Shown one piece after another: positions 37,501-50,610 of a stretch of 64,000 nt of DNA. Source of the stretch: Gavia stellata. Taxonomy: Eukaryota > Chordata > Aves > Gaviiformes > Gaviidae. Numbering within the stretch: position 1 is the stretch's first letter; the number at the start of each line of letters is the position of its first letter. The stretch is taken from the NCBI RefSeq assembly GCF_030936135.1, contig NC_082612.1, positions 19,105,475-19,169,474 of the forward strand. The letters are read 5' to 3'. The notes beneath the pieces were generated by a model that saw nothing but the letters and a program-made list of their open reading frames with translations, did no database searches and was not told the DNA's origin. The position numbers and the translations under genes were made by a program.

Positions 37501-40500
37501 AATAGTCCCTGTAATAGCTGTTATTACTGCAGTTTTACACGAATTTGCTTCTATAAACAGCATTATCAATTCCTCAACAGTAGTAAAAGTCCAGAGGTTT
37601 AAATTAAGACATCTAAAAATGTCACTTTAGAATTTCTTCCCCCCCCCTCCGCCGCCCCTTAAAGTCTCTGAATACACATAAAACAAACAAGTGCCTAGCA
37701 GTCTCCTCCCATCTCCAAGATGCATCTAGAAGGTTCCTAAGGATATTTCATTCAAAAAATAGGGCACGGCTCTGAAAAAAAAGCAAGTTCAGTGCATCGG
37801 TGCTATTGCTTCCTTGTGTTTTGGCCTTGCCCTACTCTGGCGGCCAAGTTACAGCTCGGATCTGCTTGGGATACAGTGATCTAATGTCAGCAGTACAGGG
37901 CAAATGGAGTTAATTTGTTTGAACAAAACACAGTAGCTCAATGCGTATCGAGTTCAGAATTCTTATTTCAGCTTAACTGTCTGTCCTTTCATAGCTGAAA
38001 CTGACATTGCAGTAAAAGATTGGGGTGGTTTTTTTTTCTTTTTCAGGTTGGTTCAAAGCTTATCTCCTGCCACAAACTGGTGCTGGCTTGCGTTATACCT
38101 TACTTCAGAGCCATGTTTCTTTCGGAAATGGCGGAAGCCAAGCAGACGTTGATCGAGATCAGGGACTTCGATGGCGATGCAATAGAAGACCTAGTGAAGT
38201 TTGTGTACTCCTCCCGGCTTACTCTGACGGTGGATAACGTCCAGCCTCTCTTGTACGCTGCTTGCATTCTTCAGGTGGAACTGGTAGCGAAGGCGTGCTG
38301 TGAATACATGAAGCTGCACTTCCATCCCTCCAACTGCCTGGCAGTCAGGGCATTTGCAGAGAGTCACAACCGCATTGACTTGATGGACATGGCCGATCAG
38401 TATGCTTGCGAACATTTTACAGAAGTGGTGGAGTGTGAAGACTTTGTGAGCGTGTCACCGCAGCACCTCCATAAACTCCTGTCCTCCAGTGACCTGAATA
38501 TTGAAAATGAAAAGCAAGTTTACAACGCTGCTATCAAGTGGCTGCTAGCCAATCCACAGCACCACGCTACGTGGCTGGATGAAATACTTGCGCAGGTAGG
38601 GCAGACCGAGGCGCCGGGTGCCTGTCTCGTCGCTGGTTTAATTGTATGATCAACTGTTTGGACTTAGGTAGATTTCAAGATGAAAAATGCACTTAGCAGT
38701 TGGTGGCTCATCTGGTGTTCACAGTTGTGAGTTGACAGTGGAAGCAGGTTTCATCTCTTGGGTATCAGGAAGAAGTTGTATCCTCCGGTTTCTGTAGAGA
38801 GAAGAGTACTCACTTTATGCTCGTGGTTGGGGGGTGGGGAGCCAACAAAAAGCTGCATCTGTGTTAGAGCAGAAACTTCTTAGATTTACACAGAGTGGCG
38901 AACGTAAAGCCATCGCGTCGCTTGGTTTGATACTACTACAGCCTGAAACGCTCACTTCCCTTCCTGGTAAGTATTTGTAATTAAAAAAGGAGAGAAAAGC
39001 TGTTAGGGAGGGTTTTTTACCCAGCTAGGAAAGTACAACTGCAACAGAGATGTGTCACATCAAGTCACGCTACTTCTAGAACGTTCCGTATATTTAATTT
39101 ACAAAAGACCGAGATGCGTTAGCCCTACGAGCAGGCTAGGAAACGCATGCTAGACCCTTTAACGCTCGCTAGACTAGCACCGCTGGTTACCTGTAGGATC
39201 CAAAAGGAGTTTGCAGTTTAATCGTCTAGACTTGATGCGAGTCCACTGCTTCTGAAAGAAACATACAGGTATCAAAAGGTTACTCAGCTGCATTTATTTA
39301 AACACCCATCGCACCTCCTCCAGTCAAAGCATTAGGTACTTCCAATTATTCAAGCTCCGTATGTGCTGGTTATGGGAGTTTAAAATACAGTATTTGAGAC
39401 AGCTATGGAGAACCTGTGCTGGGGAGGAGGAGGTACACGCCATATGCTGCAAAATGCCCTATGTATCTTAGCAGGTGGGATCAACTGTGCTGTTTCAGTT
39501 GTCACTGAACTCCAACTTGAATATTTTGCATTTGGCAGAATTGCTAAAATTAGCATCATGTGAGTAACGAGAGGGCCACCAACATGCTGCTGCCATTGTC
39601 TTCACGCATCATTTTTCACATGTCCTGGTAAAAGATCACAACTGTTTATTAACTAACTGCCTTCCAAAAACCTTCAGGTTCATCTAGACTAGCACGAGGT
39701 TTTTGGTACAAAAAACCCCCTTCTTTAGTATACTATAATTAAATTTACAGGCAATATAATTTGAGATTTAGGAAAAAAAATTATTTCTATTGCCCAGTTG
39801 TGCTAGCGGATGAGATAAACAGCTTTATTCTATTCAGAGAAACCAGAGTCTAGAAAGAAGCAATGAAAAAGTAAACCCCTTCCTGTGAATATGGGTTATT
39901 TGCCAGAGTACGTGGAGCCATCAGTTGATTTGGACATTATTGCTAGCAGAAAACATGACTGGGCTTCTTGACAGTTACTGTCCACATCACAATCAGCCTT
40001 ATGGGTTTCGCTGTTACAATGAGGTTCTGAATTTGTCAGCCTTGAGTTCTTACCGCATCACTAACCTCAGGAGTCTATTAGCGGGGCTACGGCGGTGCTT
40101 TTAATCAGCCTAAAATGAGCCGGGCCAAAGTAAAGGAAAAAGTGGGACTGAAAGCAAGTGGGTAAGGCAGGACACTTGCTTACTTGAGGACAGGGACACT
40201 TGTCAGCCATATAACAGCACCATCCCGCTGCTCCGAGAAGCTCTGGAGATACTGGACTTCTCCTTTACCATTGCTGCTGAGCTAACTGGGAGCTGCTTGA
40301 CAGCGTTGACTCCAAACCTGAGGAAGTCAGATGGTGGTTTACTTCAGTTCCCCTCTGCTAACACCTGTTCTCCCCCTTTGCGCCTGATTGTGCTTCATAT
40401 TCCTCACCGTATCTCTCACAAGGACAAATGAAAGGTTTGCTGAAATAAATGACTGTGGGGAGGAGGACATTTCAAGGCAGCCTTGGAGAGGCTGACCTTC

Positions 40501-43500
40501 AAATCTGCCCCGTCACTGGCGATTGCTCGGGGCAGTGACCGCCTGTAGCCTCACCCAGGAAGAGCCGTCCATTCCTCAGCCTGGTTGCCAGCTCTCCTCT
40601 GGGGAAACCACAGGAAGGATTTCGGGAAGGAAACAATTAGCTCTCAACCTTTTTTTTTTTTAATCCTGTAGTCTGACAAGTCCGCACTAGAGAAAGGTGC
40701 TATTGCACTAGCAGTACCTCCTTAATAGACACTTAGTTCACACTGACAGTGTTTCCTTTTTGACTTGCCACCCAAAGAAAATGAACCATTCTAGCAAAAG
40801 CCCTCTTATGCTGGCATAGCAATCAGCTGAAAATTCATACGCTCAGCGGACTAACCTGGCGCGGGCTATCCTGGTAAGGTCACAGATGCTGCCTGCGTCA
40901 CGTCGGGCAGGCGCGGTTGCAGTACCAGCAGCGGCACGTCTCTCCTCCGCTCAGCCTGGGCCAAGGGACAGTTCTCCACTACTGCTTAAATGCAAATGGT
41001 TGTAGCAAACGTTTGTCACTAAAAAGAACTGTTCATATCGCTGTTACGGTGGAAAAAAAAAAAAAATGAAAGCCGCTCTTTTTAGCGAAGAGCGTGGGAC
41101 TGGCAGCTGGCTCAGAAGCTGCCATCTGTTATGCGTGCGTCACTGTAAATGGTGAGACTCAGTCAGTTCAGCCGGTTACTCCAACTGTGTTCATTTCTGT
41201 CAGGTACGGCTGCCGCTCTTGCCCATTTGTTTCCTTATGGGTGTTGTGGCAAAGGAAGAGATTGTCAAGCAGAATCTAAAATGTAGGGATTTGCTGGATG
41301 AAGCAAGAAACTACCACCTTCACCTGAGCAGCAGGGCAGTGCCAGACTTTGAGTACTCCATTCGCACAACACCAAGGAAGCAGACTGCTGGTAATTAAAT
41401 GTGTGTCTGATTATCCAGTAGGGAGTGGCGTGGAGAAGAGGCGGCGCATCCGCATCCGTGCAGGGTTAGATAGCTTGGCATAAATGACTTAATGCAAAAT
41501 TGGGAAAGCCATTGTGTACCTCTCTGGTAATTAGGTTATGTGCTGCATTTTCCTAGCAGAACTTTAGCAGTCATTTTCTTTCTTTAAAGCATTATTTATT
41601 TATCTGGATCGGCTCTATCTCTATAAAAGCTAGAACTGTTAAGTACATTATGACCAGGCAGTGTGCTCAAAGCTATACCAAAACCAGCGGACGCTTATCT
41701 TTTGGTGCGAGAAGGTTGAGCTAACTTTTAAACTCTTTGTCTAACCTACACCAAAAGTGAGTGATGAGCATTAGACTGCAGATCCTGATTTTTACATTGT
41801 TACATTTAACAAGCAATCTGTTTATCTCCCTAAGCAAAATCACAAAAGGCGTATTTAAAATACGCGTTGTTTTTGCAAGAGCATAGACAGTTTAATTGCC
41901 ATAGCAGCATGCCAAGCAAAGGCCAAAATCCAGCATCCAGTTATGCAGGGCGATGACTGTGCCCCTTGAAGTGAGATACGACTTCTCCCAAACTACGTAA
42001 TTTTCAGTTCACTCTGCTATACAACTTGATCGCCCATCTTCCTTCTAGTTTTCTGGAAACCTGTTCTGTCTTCTTCAGGTGTGCTGTTCTGCGTCGGTGG
42101 AAGAGGTGGATCGGGTGACCCATTTCGCAGCATTGAATGTTACTCCATCAGTAAGAACAACTGGTTCTTCGGCCCTGAAATGAACAGCCGGAGAAGGCAC
42201 GTGGGTGTGATCTCTGTGGAAGGTCAGTAACCCTATTCAAGCAACCCCATTCAAAAGGCACTTGTTTGCTCTTTTTGCTGGAATTGGTACTTTTACTAAA
42301 TAAATCTGTCTTGCAGCAGCTTAACTGTTAGATATTCTTCCATTTAGTAAAGCTTCTTCCCCGTGAAGGAGTTTTTGATTCTGAAACAATCTGAGAGCAT
42401 GCTTACTGAAAAGACATTGCTGTGAACTGAGAGAGCTGGGGTTGTTCAGCCTGGAGAAGAGAAGGCTCCGGGGAGACCTTGTTGCGGCCTTTCAATACTT
42501 ACAGAGGGCTTATAAAGGGGGAGAGGCTTTTTAGCACGGCCTGTTGCGATAGGACATGGGCTAATGGTTTTAAACTAAAAGAGGGCAGATTCAGACTAGA
42601 TATAAAGAAGAAATTTTTACAATGAGGGTGCTGAAACACTGGAACAGGTTGCCCAGAGAGGTGGTAGATGCCCCATCCCTGGAGACATTCAAGGTCAGGC
42701 TGGACGGGGCTCTGAGCAACCTGGTCTAGTTGAAGATGTCCCTGCTCATGGCAGGGGGGTTGGACTAGATGGCCTTTAAGGGTCCCTTCCAACCCAAACT
42801 GTTCTGTGATTCTGTGAACTGTATATAGCCTCTTGCCTTAACAGGTGATCTGATTTTTTTTTTAATCCATTTGTAAAGAAATGGCCTTACACAACATAGT
42901 CACCCAAAATTGGCTAGTACTTACACTAGTTCCCTTCGTACTTAAATCCCTACAGGTAAGTTACTAAGACCGTAACTCTTCCAAGAGCAGACCTACCTTT
43001 ATTTTTGGGTCTCCATCTTCTGAAACCAGCTCCATGCAGTCCAGAGCAGCTTAGGACCCACGATGCAACTTTTCCTTGTACACAGTAGCTCCTGTGTTGC
43101 TGCAGCAGAACAGAGATTTTATTTTTTTCCCCCCATAGAAAATCTGGAGAAACTGATACCGATGTTCAAAACTGATCTGACTTGCAGTACTTGAGTTATG
43201 GGAAGATTTTTTGTCTACATATCTCAAGCTTTCTATAAAAGTCCACGTTAGAACAGATCTCTGGTTGAGCACAGCATATAAAAATATAGAGTCCGTACTT
43301 TTTAAAATCCTGATATTGAAAACATTTGAAAACTTTAACCTTTGAGTTTTTTGTCTCTGCGTAGGCAGGGACATTACGTAAATGAAAACTAAAACGTTGC
43401 CAAGCAATCTCTGTATCGAAAGATGTGTATGTGTTTCAGGTAAAGTCTATGCAGTAGGTGGACATGATGGAAATGAACACTTAGGAAGCATGGAAGTATT

Positions 43501-46500
43501 TGATCCTCTCACAAACAAGTGGATGATGAAGGCATCAATGAACACAAAGAGGTACGTGTCCCGAGAACCAAAATTTAAGTCCTAGTCTGTGATATATCAT
43601 TTCTTGCTGATGCTGAAAAACGTCACGTCTGTCCTGCCTTTATTTGGGTTTCCAAACTGTGCTCTTTTTAGGTATTTTTTGTTTCCTATTTTGGGGCTTT
43701 ATGCTATCAAACACCTTTATTTACTAGCTGTAAAGCTAACACAAATCTGCATACATCACATATTTGCACAAACACAAAGTTGTGCCTAATATGCTCTGAG
43801 TATTTCAGTGCAAAACTGCGTAATCCCTCTCTTTAGGGAGAGGCCCCGGCTGGTAACATTGGTTATGTTTACGCTTTGGCTTTCTTTGGTCACTCTATTA
43901 TCCTTTTCTTTCTCTTTTTTTTGGGCTGGCTTCTGGAACAGAGAGCTCTTCTACTCCAGCTGTGTGTACATTCAGATATCTAGGGCCTTTCTGCTACGCT
44001 CAATAAAGAACTTGAAACTGATTAACTGGTTCTGTGGGTTTTTTGCTCTTTTTAAGAATGAGCAAGATAACTGCCAGCAGAACATGCACAGTGAAATACT
44101 TCATGCTCAGGAAACCAAGAGCTGCCTACGTTTTTGCCGCAAAAGGCCGGAAGCACTAAAACACTCAAAGTCAGATTGAGGATTTTTCTTGCCTTTTGAC
44201 ATTTAAGATTCTTTTAAGGAGCTACCGGACTCAGAGATTTGTAATTTTTTGTTACTGCTGTCATTTAAATCAACCTCATTAATGCTACATTCCATTTTGT
44301 TATTTGTTGTTCCTAAAAGCATCACGTACAAGTAGGAGTAAAATACTGAGCATGGCTAAGTCCTACAGCTATTTGTAGCTGCGACCTAATCGAAGTAGAA
44401 GACCCAGGCTCCTCCAAGTGGCTTCTTGCTCCTCTTCCTCCCTCCTGCACCACCCCCCAGGGCATATTCTCCGCAAACATCAGCCCTAGATTTCTGTGTT
44501 GTTTTTTTACTCGGTGCCTTGGTAAATGAAAAGGCTGCTGTGCCTTGGCTTCGCTCCGCTCCTCCCACTCGCGGAGGCGGTGTCGGAGTACTTAGTCGAG
44601 AAAAAGCTGCCACCATCGATGGTGTTTGTGTTATCTGCTGAGGCAATTTAAGATAAGCCCAGGATATTGCCACAATGTTTGTTCTGTAAAAAGATTGTGC
44701 CTCCCTTGCTCCCGCCTAGGTATCTGCGAACCTGCCCTCTGCGTAACGAGACAAGAATGTTCTTGGTGAAATGATAAATCACCTGTCTTGGTAGTTAAAG
44801 CAGAAACTTAATGCTTACATTCTAGGCTATACTCTTCATTTTGTAGTACTGATTGTACTCTCACATTGGTAGATTCAGTAGAAAAAAAATCTGACAACTG
44901 TTTTAACACAGACTTAATAGAAAATAACAGAATGGAAGAAATTGCAATTAAATCTCGCTAGAGTTCAGTCATCTAATAGCCAGCACAGGTTTGCCTTTTC
45001 ATATAGATTAATATCACCCCCTAAAAAATCATTCCCAAACTGTAGCAGCAGCTATACCAACAAAGTTAAAACCAGCAGGTTTTGGTTCTCTGTCAGATTC
45101 AATAAAACAAGATAGGAGGTGTAAAATTCAGTACCGAGACAGAGAAATTAAATAACTAAAACAATCTCATATATCCAAGCAGGTAAGTAGAGGACTCGTG
45201 CCTTATGTGACATTCAGTCAAAATAGCATTCCGTGCCCCCCTGCCGTTATTTTTTTTTATTTTTTTTTTTTAAACAGGAGCTTTGTCTTTTTACAGTCTA
45301 AAAATATTGTAGGTGCCACAGTCCTGTTCACGGATCACACGATAACATGCAGGTGCCTGGGAAAGCTGAGGTGAAGTTAAGATAAAACTCTAGAGCCCCT
45401 CTAACGGGAGGCTGCAAACATACAAAAGACTTTCAGGATCAAGCTGCAAGACTGACACAGGCGTGCAGAGGGCCAGCAACAGTTACTGCTCATTGTTTAC
45501 TACGGATTTCACTTTTTAAGTTTTCATGACTTTTTTTCCCATAGTTTGAAACAGGTGCCAGTCAGGTAACATTGCACTTGACGCGTCTTTCCCATTCCCT
45601 TTCCTTAAGGATTTGCACTGAGGTATTGATCCTCTGGTTTTCTTAGGAGAGGAATCGCTCTCGCCTCCCTTGGCGGCCCCATTTACGCAATAGGCGGTTT
45701 AGATGACAACACTTGCTTCAGCGACGTGGAAAGATACGACGTCGATTCTGATCGATGGAGTGCAGTCGCCCCAATGAACACCCCCAGGGGAGGAGTCGGC
45801 TCCGTGGCCCTTGTGGTAGGTGACTCTTTCCTCCCGGCTCGGGGCCAACCGAGGAACCGACCTGCTTTTCAAATCCGCTTTTACAAGGCAGAACACGAGA
45901 TTTTGAACAAAATGCAGCTAGTGGGTCTGAGCACCTCCGGTCATCAAAATCCTATGGAACTGTGCAAAAGGTGAGGCTATTTAGGATAATACTCGTATCA
46001 AATTGAAGCGCGCTCCCTGTTTCAACAGTATTTGAGGTACTGGGAGCAAGTACCAGGACCCTTCTAACAACATCAGGCTCATGCTTCATGTCTCATTCAG
46101 AAGACTACGTTTAAAGGCACTGAATGCATCTGCACTTTAACCCCCCTGTCGCCATGTACGCCCTGCAAAATGTCTGCAACACTACGTAACCTTTTCACTT
46201 CTTTAACTGGAAGATAGCGTTTACGAGTTGATAGGTAAATAAGTCTGTTGTAGGAATTCTTAAATAAAACTAAGTAATTAGGACTGTATGGATATACCAT
46301 GTTTTGCTATAATTTTAACATTGCTTACGAAAAGCTGAGTAAATACATACACAGTACCAATAATCTTTCTCCGTACAACTGTCCTCCAGAACCACGTTTA
46401 CGCTGTGGGTGGCAATGACGGTGTAGCATCTCTTTCCAGTGTGGAGAAATACGATCCCCATTTGGATAAGTGGATAGAAGTGAAAGAGATGGGTCAGCGA

Positions 46501-48284
46501 CGAGCTGGCAACGGCGTCAGCGAGCTCCACGGCTGCTTGTACGTTGTGGGTGAGTAGGACCGTGGCATTTGTAGTGCTGTTTCTGCCAAGTACTGGCATT
46601 TGGAAGAGGCTGCTGTTGCTAGAGGAACTGGGGAACAGAGAGGCCTGACCTGTACTTTGTGTTCTTGGGCAGGAGGAGAAAGCAAGCACAACCAGGGCAT
46701 GCTTAAACGAAGGTATGTTAGCGAGGAAATAAAAAAAGCAGTTCCTAACCCACATTTCAGGAGGGCTGTACTGTTCAGGACAATACGTCTATATAGAAAA
46801 TCCTCTCTCTGAAGACTCACTAATCTTGAGTTTCCTTTTAGGAAAATGATTCTTAAGTTCCCACACTTTTAGAGCACCCTAGTTCTATTTTGAGCTTTTT
46901 CGCAGGGTGATTGCGCTTATTCCACAGCCTGCTGACCTAGGCCTGTCTTGTTCTGCTCTGCCTTGCCTTTACCCGCTTTCCTGAGGGAAGAAGATGCCAG
47001 GCAGGTATGCCATCGTGATACTTGCAGAGCTCTGCCTTGTGTATTATCATAAGCGAATAAAAAAGTTTTGAGTAAAATGCTCCTCCGACAGCTGCCCCAG
47101 CAAGGGGAATGCATCGCTGAAGTCTTACTTGAGGATTTTTTTTTTCCTACTCAAGTATTGAGCAACGCTGTAATTTGAAAGCACCGGAAGAGCATGTTTT
47201 GCTTAAGCCGAATAAGATCAGGACCGTCCTTTTACCAGCTGTTTCACTATAACTACACGTAAGATTAATTCAAGGAGAAAAATAATAGAAATACTTCTCT
47301 GTGTAACTTGAGTAGAAGACGACTGTCACTCTTGGTGACGCTTGTACGGTGACAGGAGGGAGAGCTGTTAGATTAATTATTAGGAGCTTGTAAAATTCAC
47401 ATAAAGAAACAGAGCTGGACGCTAGCCCACTGAATGCGGAGAACAGCCTGATAACGCCAGTCCTGCATATCGCCAGCAATAGAAGTGGCTAAAAACCGAT
47501 CGTGTGACGATTCTTTGCAGGTGGCTTCGATGACAACTCTCCCCTGAGCTCGGTGGAGCGGTTTGACCCACGCAGTAACAAATGGGAGTATGTAGCAGAG
47601 CTTACAACTCCGAGGGGCGGCGTTGGCATAGCCACCCTGATGGGTAAAATTTTTGCCGTCGGAGGTCATAACGGCAACGCGTATCTGAATACAGTGGAAG
47701 CATTTGATCCCATAGTGAACAGGTAATTTAAATTTTTTTATTTGGCTTAATAAGACAATGAAATCTGCCTTTATGAAAACACAACATAATAGAAACAGTG
47801 TGCAGCAGGAGTCTACCTGTTGGTTCCTGGTAATAAGTGAGTAATATCCATGACTAGCGATGCAGCAGTGCTGCTTATGCCACTAGGTTCTTCCTGTAAA
47901 TATTTATGCTCCTCCTCCTCTCCATCCCTTGTCCTCTTCCCTTCATTCAGTAAGAATCTACATTCTCCTCCCTGTTACGATCTGATTTAGCGCTAAATTT
48001 ACCAGAGAAATAATAAGAAGAAACTAGCGGGGTGTGTTTTTGTGCAGAGTAAACAGTGGGGCTGTATAACAGAATTTCAGACACAGAAGAGAAATACTTT
48101 AAAGTTGCTCAGAAAAGAGCGGAACTTACTTTTCTTTTTCCCCTCTGCCGTCTCCTTTAGGTGGGAACTCGTCGGCTCTGTGTCACACTGCAGGGCAGGC
48201 GCAGGCGTGGCCGTGTGCTCTTGTCTCAGCAGCCAGATCCGGGATGTGGGCCAAGGCTCCAGCAACGTTGTTGACTGCATGTGA
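34518..48284 (+). CDS. KLHL8: Kelch-like protein 8, CUL3 ubiquitin-ligase adaptor (9 coding exons)
   Basis: Exons 34518-34733, 38047-38595, 41204-41390, 42079-42222, 43440-43551, 45647-45815, 46390-46549, 47521-47722, 48161-48284; 1863 nt including stop, 620 residues, the same length as human KLHL8. The frame is intact through every GT-AG junction. Order: variable N-terminus with a Q6P3 run (residues 22-30), BTB domain (about 58-165; [18 protein letters not shown]), BACK domain (about 165-280), six kelch repeats (about 318-615) seen as [47 protein letters not shown] and [10 protein letters not shown], ending NVVDCM. The BTB binds CUL3 and the kelch propeller binds substrate; the known target for KLHL8 is rapsyn, which organises acetylcholine receptors at the synapse. 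The start matches the conserved MAS(E/D)SM opening. Introns 2-9 contain no other gene; intron 5 carries a CR1 fragment. Confidence 0.97.
34581..34607 (+). repeat. KLHL8: In-frame CAG repeat (poly-Q then poly-P) in KLHL8
   Basis: Six pure CAG codons (34581-34598) followed by CCG CCG CCT encode QQQQQQPPP in the disordered N-terminus, ahead of the BTB domain. Human KLHL8 has a shorter, interrupted Q-rich stretch at this place. Pure codon runs of this kind can vary in length. Confidence 0.85.
34734..38046 (+). other. KLHL8: KLHL8 intron 2
   Basis: 3.3 kb, AT-rich, with a C-rich run (about 37639-37660) and scattered poly-A tracts. It starts GTGATG and ends TTTTTCAG. No exon, RNA gene or recognisable mobile element was seen. 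Confidence 0.8.
38596..41203 (+). other. KLHL8: KLHL8 intron 3
   Basis: 2.6 kb between GTAGGG and CTGTCAG. The exon 3 frame stays open for 18 codons into the intron, which is chance. No other gene or repeat family was recognised. Confidence 0.8.
42428..42817 (+). mobile_element. CR1 LINE, 3'-end fragment
   Basis: About 390 bp with the familiar CR1 3' sequence: opening near GAGCTGGGGTTGTTCAGCCT, then the CTGGAACAGGTTGCCCAGAG and TTGGACTAGATGGCC segments, ending in GTTCTGTGATTCTGTGA, the CR1 tail. CR1 elements lack poly-A and are nearly always 5'-truncated, as here. It lies inside KLHL8 intron 5 (42223-43439) in the sense direction. It is one of the best clues that the genome is avian. Confidence 0.92.
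43552..45646 (+). other. KLHL8: KLHL8 intron 6
   Basis: 2.1 kb between GTACGT and TTTTCTTAG, with T-rich runs (about 45249-45273). Open frames at 43589-44179 are AT-rich by-products. Nothing else was recognised. Confidence 0.75.
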
Positions 48285-48374
48285 GCTCTGCTGCCGCCTC
48301 CAAATCCCAGAGGAATGACAGCAGGGAGGCACTGCAGAGGTTTTAAACACCGTGTTTTGTATGGTAGGCTAAGA

Positions 48375-48380
48375 AATAAA
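48375..48380 (+). terminator. KLHL8: Proximal KLHL8 polyadenylation signal
   Basis: AATAAA 91 bases after the stop codon, followed by T/GT-rich sequence (TTTTCTTTGTG). It could produce a short-UTR isoform. Confidence 0.45.
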
Positions 48381-49748
48381 ACCAATACATTTTCTTTGTG
48401 AAAATGTTACCTTCTGCAACTGTAAAGCTTTTGGTGGCTTTCTATCAATAGCGATACAGAAAAGCCTGTGAAAACATGGAATAAAAGTGTGACTCACGGG
48501 AGAAAACCTGCCAAGAGCTGCAATCATCCCATTTTTGAGAAGTTGTAATTTCAGAATCATCTGAGGCAGCTGTTCCGAGGACTCATTATTGAACTGTAAA
48601 GCAGGCGTGGGGTGAGGAGGGAGAGCAGCACTTAGTACTGCTGAGCCTTACCCAAGAGCCCTGCTATGTGTTTTCCGGAGGACTCGAGTGCCATTTAATA
48701 TAACTTATTTTCAGGAATGTAGTCTTAAACATTTCCTAATTGTACGAGAGCTTTGTAACACAAAGCGTCTCAAGTTTTAGAAGGTAACGACGTCCCTGTT
48801 GCACACTAGGGTAACTGGAGCAGAGAAGTTCACTGCCCACCTCCCAAGGGGCTGCTGGCAGCAGTGGACATTGCAGGTACTTGGTCTGAAACCTGTCTTT
48901 GTGAGTACTTTCTCAAGCTAACACACTTGTTAGAAAGCCAGAAAGATTCTTGACCTGAGTTTAGCCACTGGAATACTGGAATTCTCAAGTCTTCAACAAA
49001 ATTTTAGTAACTACTCCCCCCCGCCAAAGGCAAGTTTCTGTTGAGAGGTCATTCCTGAAGTAACTGGTGTAATCTGTCCCACTTTGAGATGACAGTGTGT
49101 GAAAATGTAGGCTTCAGTGGTGTCTGAATCACTGTTTTTATACAAAATGGAAACACATAATAAAAGCTGCAGTATTCTGTAAAGACCTTTAAATGCGACT
49201 CTAGGAAATGACGTGTCCCATTTCAGTATGCAGTAGCAACACTGTGGTAATTGTAGAGGTACTGGCTCTTTGAAGATAGTTAAGCCAGGAAAGTCTAGCC
49301 TCAAAACAGGTGGAGGACTTAAGGCTTACATAAACCAAAGAGAATCAGCAACAAAAAAGAATTGGCAATAAACCAGTACTTACATCAAACACTGAAATAG
49401 GAACTTGACAGTGCTGTGTACAAAGGCATCTCGTTATGCAGTCAGAAGCCCTGAATTCCCAGTGAAGTCCAGCTGGAAAGACTGCAGATTCCTGGTCCTG
49501 CATCACCTTTAACAGGCCAACAACTGACAATCCTTTCTGACCAAAGCTTCTCGTTACCAGGCTGTTCCACGGGACCAGGGAGCGCAGCACACTCCTCTGC
49601 ATTCAGTACCAGGGAAGAGGCAGGACAAGACGAGCATAAGGCACAGTCACGTTTTGCTGTTGGGTTACATAATTTAGCTTTCCTGTTTCAAATGGCTCGC
49701 ACTTTGGTAGGGACAATGTGAACGGTACTGTAAATAATGAAACATTGC

Positions 49749-49754
49749 AATAAA
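49749..49754 (+). terminator. KLHL8: Distal KLHL8 polyadenylation signal
   Basis: AATAAA with a GT-rich downstream stretch (GAGTGTGCTATTGTGGGG). It is a better match to a full poly-A site than the proximal signal. Confidence 0.5.
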
Positions 49755-50540
49755 ACATTTGTACTTCAAAGCATCTTGTTTATAGTATGACTCGAGTGTG
49801 CTATTGTGGGGAAAAATTACAACATTGAGTTATTTTTTGCTTTCCGCAGAGTATTAATTCTCAACAGGGAACCTTTGTCAGCAGGGAAAACCCCGCGTTA
49901 CAGCCGCGAGCCGTACCACCCTGCTACCGCCCGTGCAAGGATGCGGTCACCCTTGTGGCTCTTGATCTGACCGGGAGGGGGTGGAAAGAAGAGGTGCAGG
50001 TTCCCTCTCTGGAACACACAGCTTCTTCTATGGATGTCCTGGCTAAGATGGAAACTTAAAAAAAATAAAAAAAGGCAAGTTTTCCACAAAGTAACACTGA
50101 CCATGAAGCCAAGTAGCCTGGCAGTGCTGCTTGCCAGCTGATAGATGTCTCCTCTTGGTGGGAAAGCATCAGCACCCATGGGTGCAGCCTGTAACTCGCA
50201 TGCATCTGGACCACCCTGACAGCCATCGCCTTCCGGGCACCGAAGGGAGACGCGCGTGTTCAGCAGGGAAATGAGGTTACAGCAAAGGCGGTGGGATTCT
50301 GTCCGGTGTGGGAGGAGCTCTGCTCTCGGCCCTGTAGCTGGAAGTCAAACGGTACTAGTTCTGAGCACGAGCGCAAGACAGACGCTCATGTTGTACTGCA
50401 ATTCGCGTCCCCCAACAACATTTGTGCTCGGGCTTCTGGAGGCGTATCGCTAAGGGAAATGTGATAATGATGTCAAAGTATCAAAAAAACCCCAAACCCC
50501 GAAACAGTATAGGATTACTGTGGCAACAAACTGTAAGGGC

Positions 50541-50610
50541 ATGGTGGGGTTGGGTTGGTGGTTGGACTTGATGATCTTATAGGTCTTTTCCAACCTTAGT
50601 GATTCTGTGA
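50541..50610 (+). mobile_element. CR1 LINE, short 3' tail fragment
   Basis: About 70 bp resembling the terminal part of CR1: TTGGACTTGATGATCTTATA, then GGTCTTTTCCAACCTTAGTG and the tail ATTCTGTGA. Heavily 5'-truncated, sense to KLHL8, lying downstream of it. Confidence 0.85.

Larger units (their letters stand above)
48285..49775 (+). other. KLHL8: KLHL8 3' UTR (probable extent)
   Basis: Follows the stop codon without splice signals. The first AATAAA (48375-48380) would give a UTR of about 0.1 kb and the second (49749-49754) one of about 1.5 kb. The second is followed by GT-rich sequence (around 49795-49815), as expected of an efficient cleavage site. The true end may lie further on. Confidence 0.5.

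Noticed and set aside
42499-42792. 97-codon minus-strand open frame
   Set aside because: Lies wholly inside the CR1 fragment in antisense and is a by-product of the repeat.
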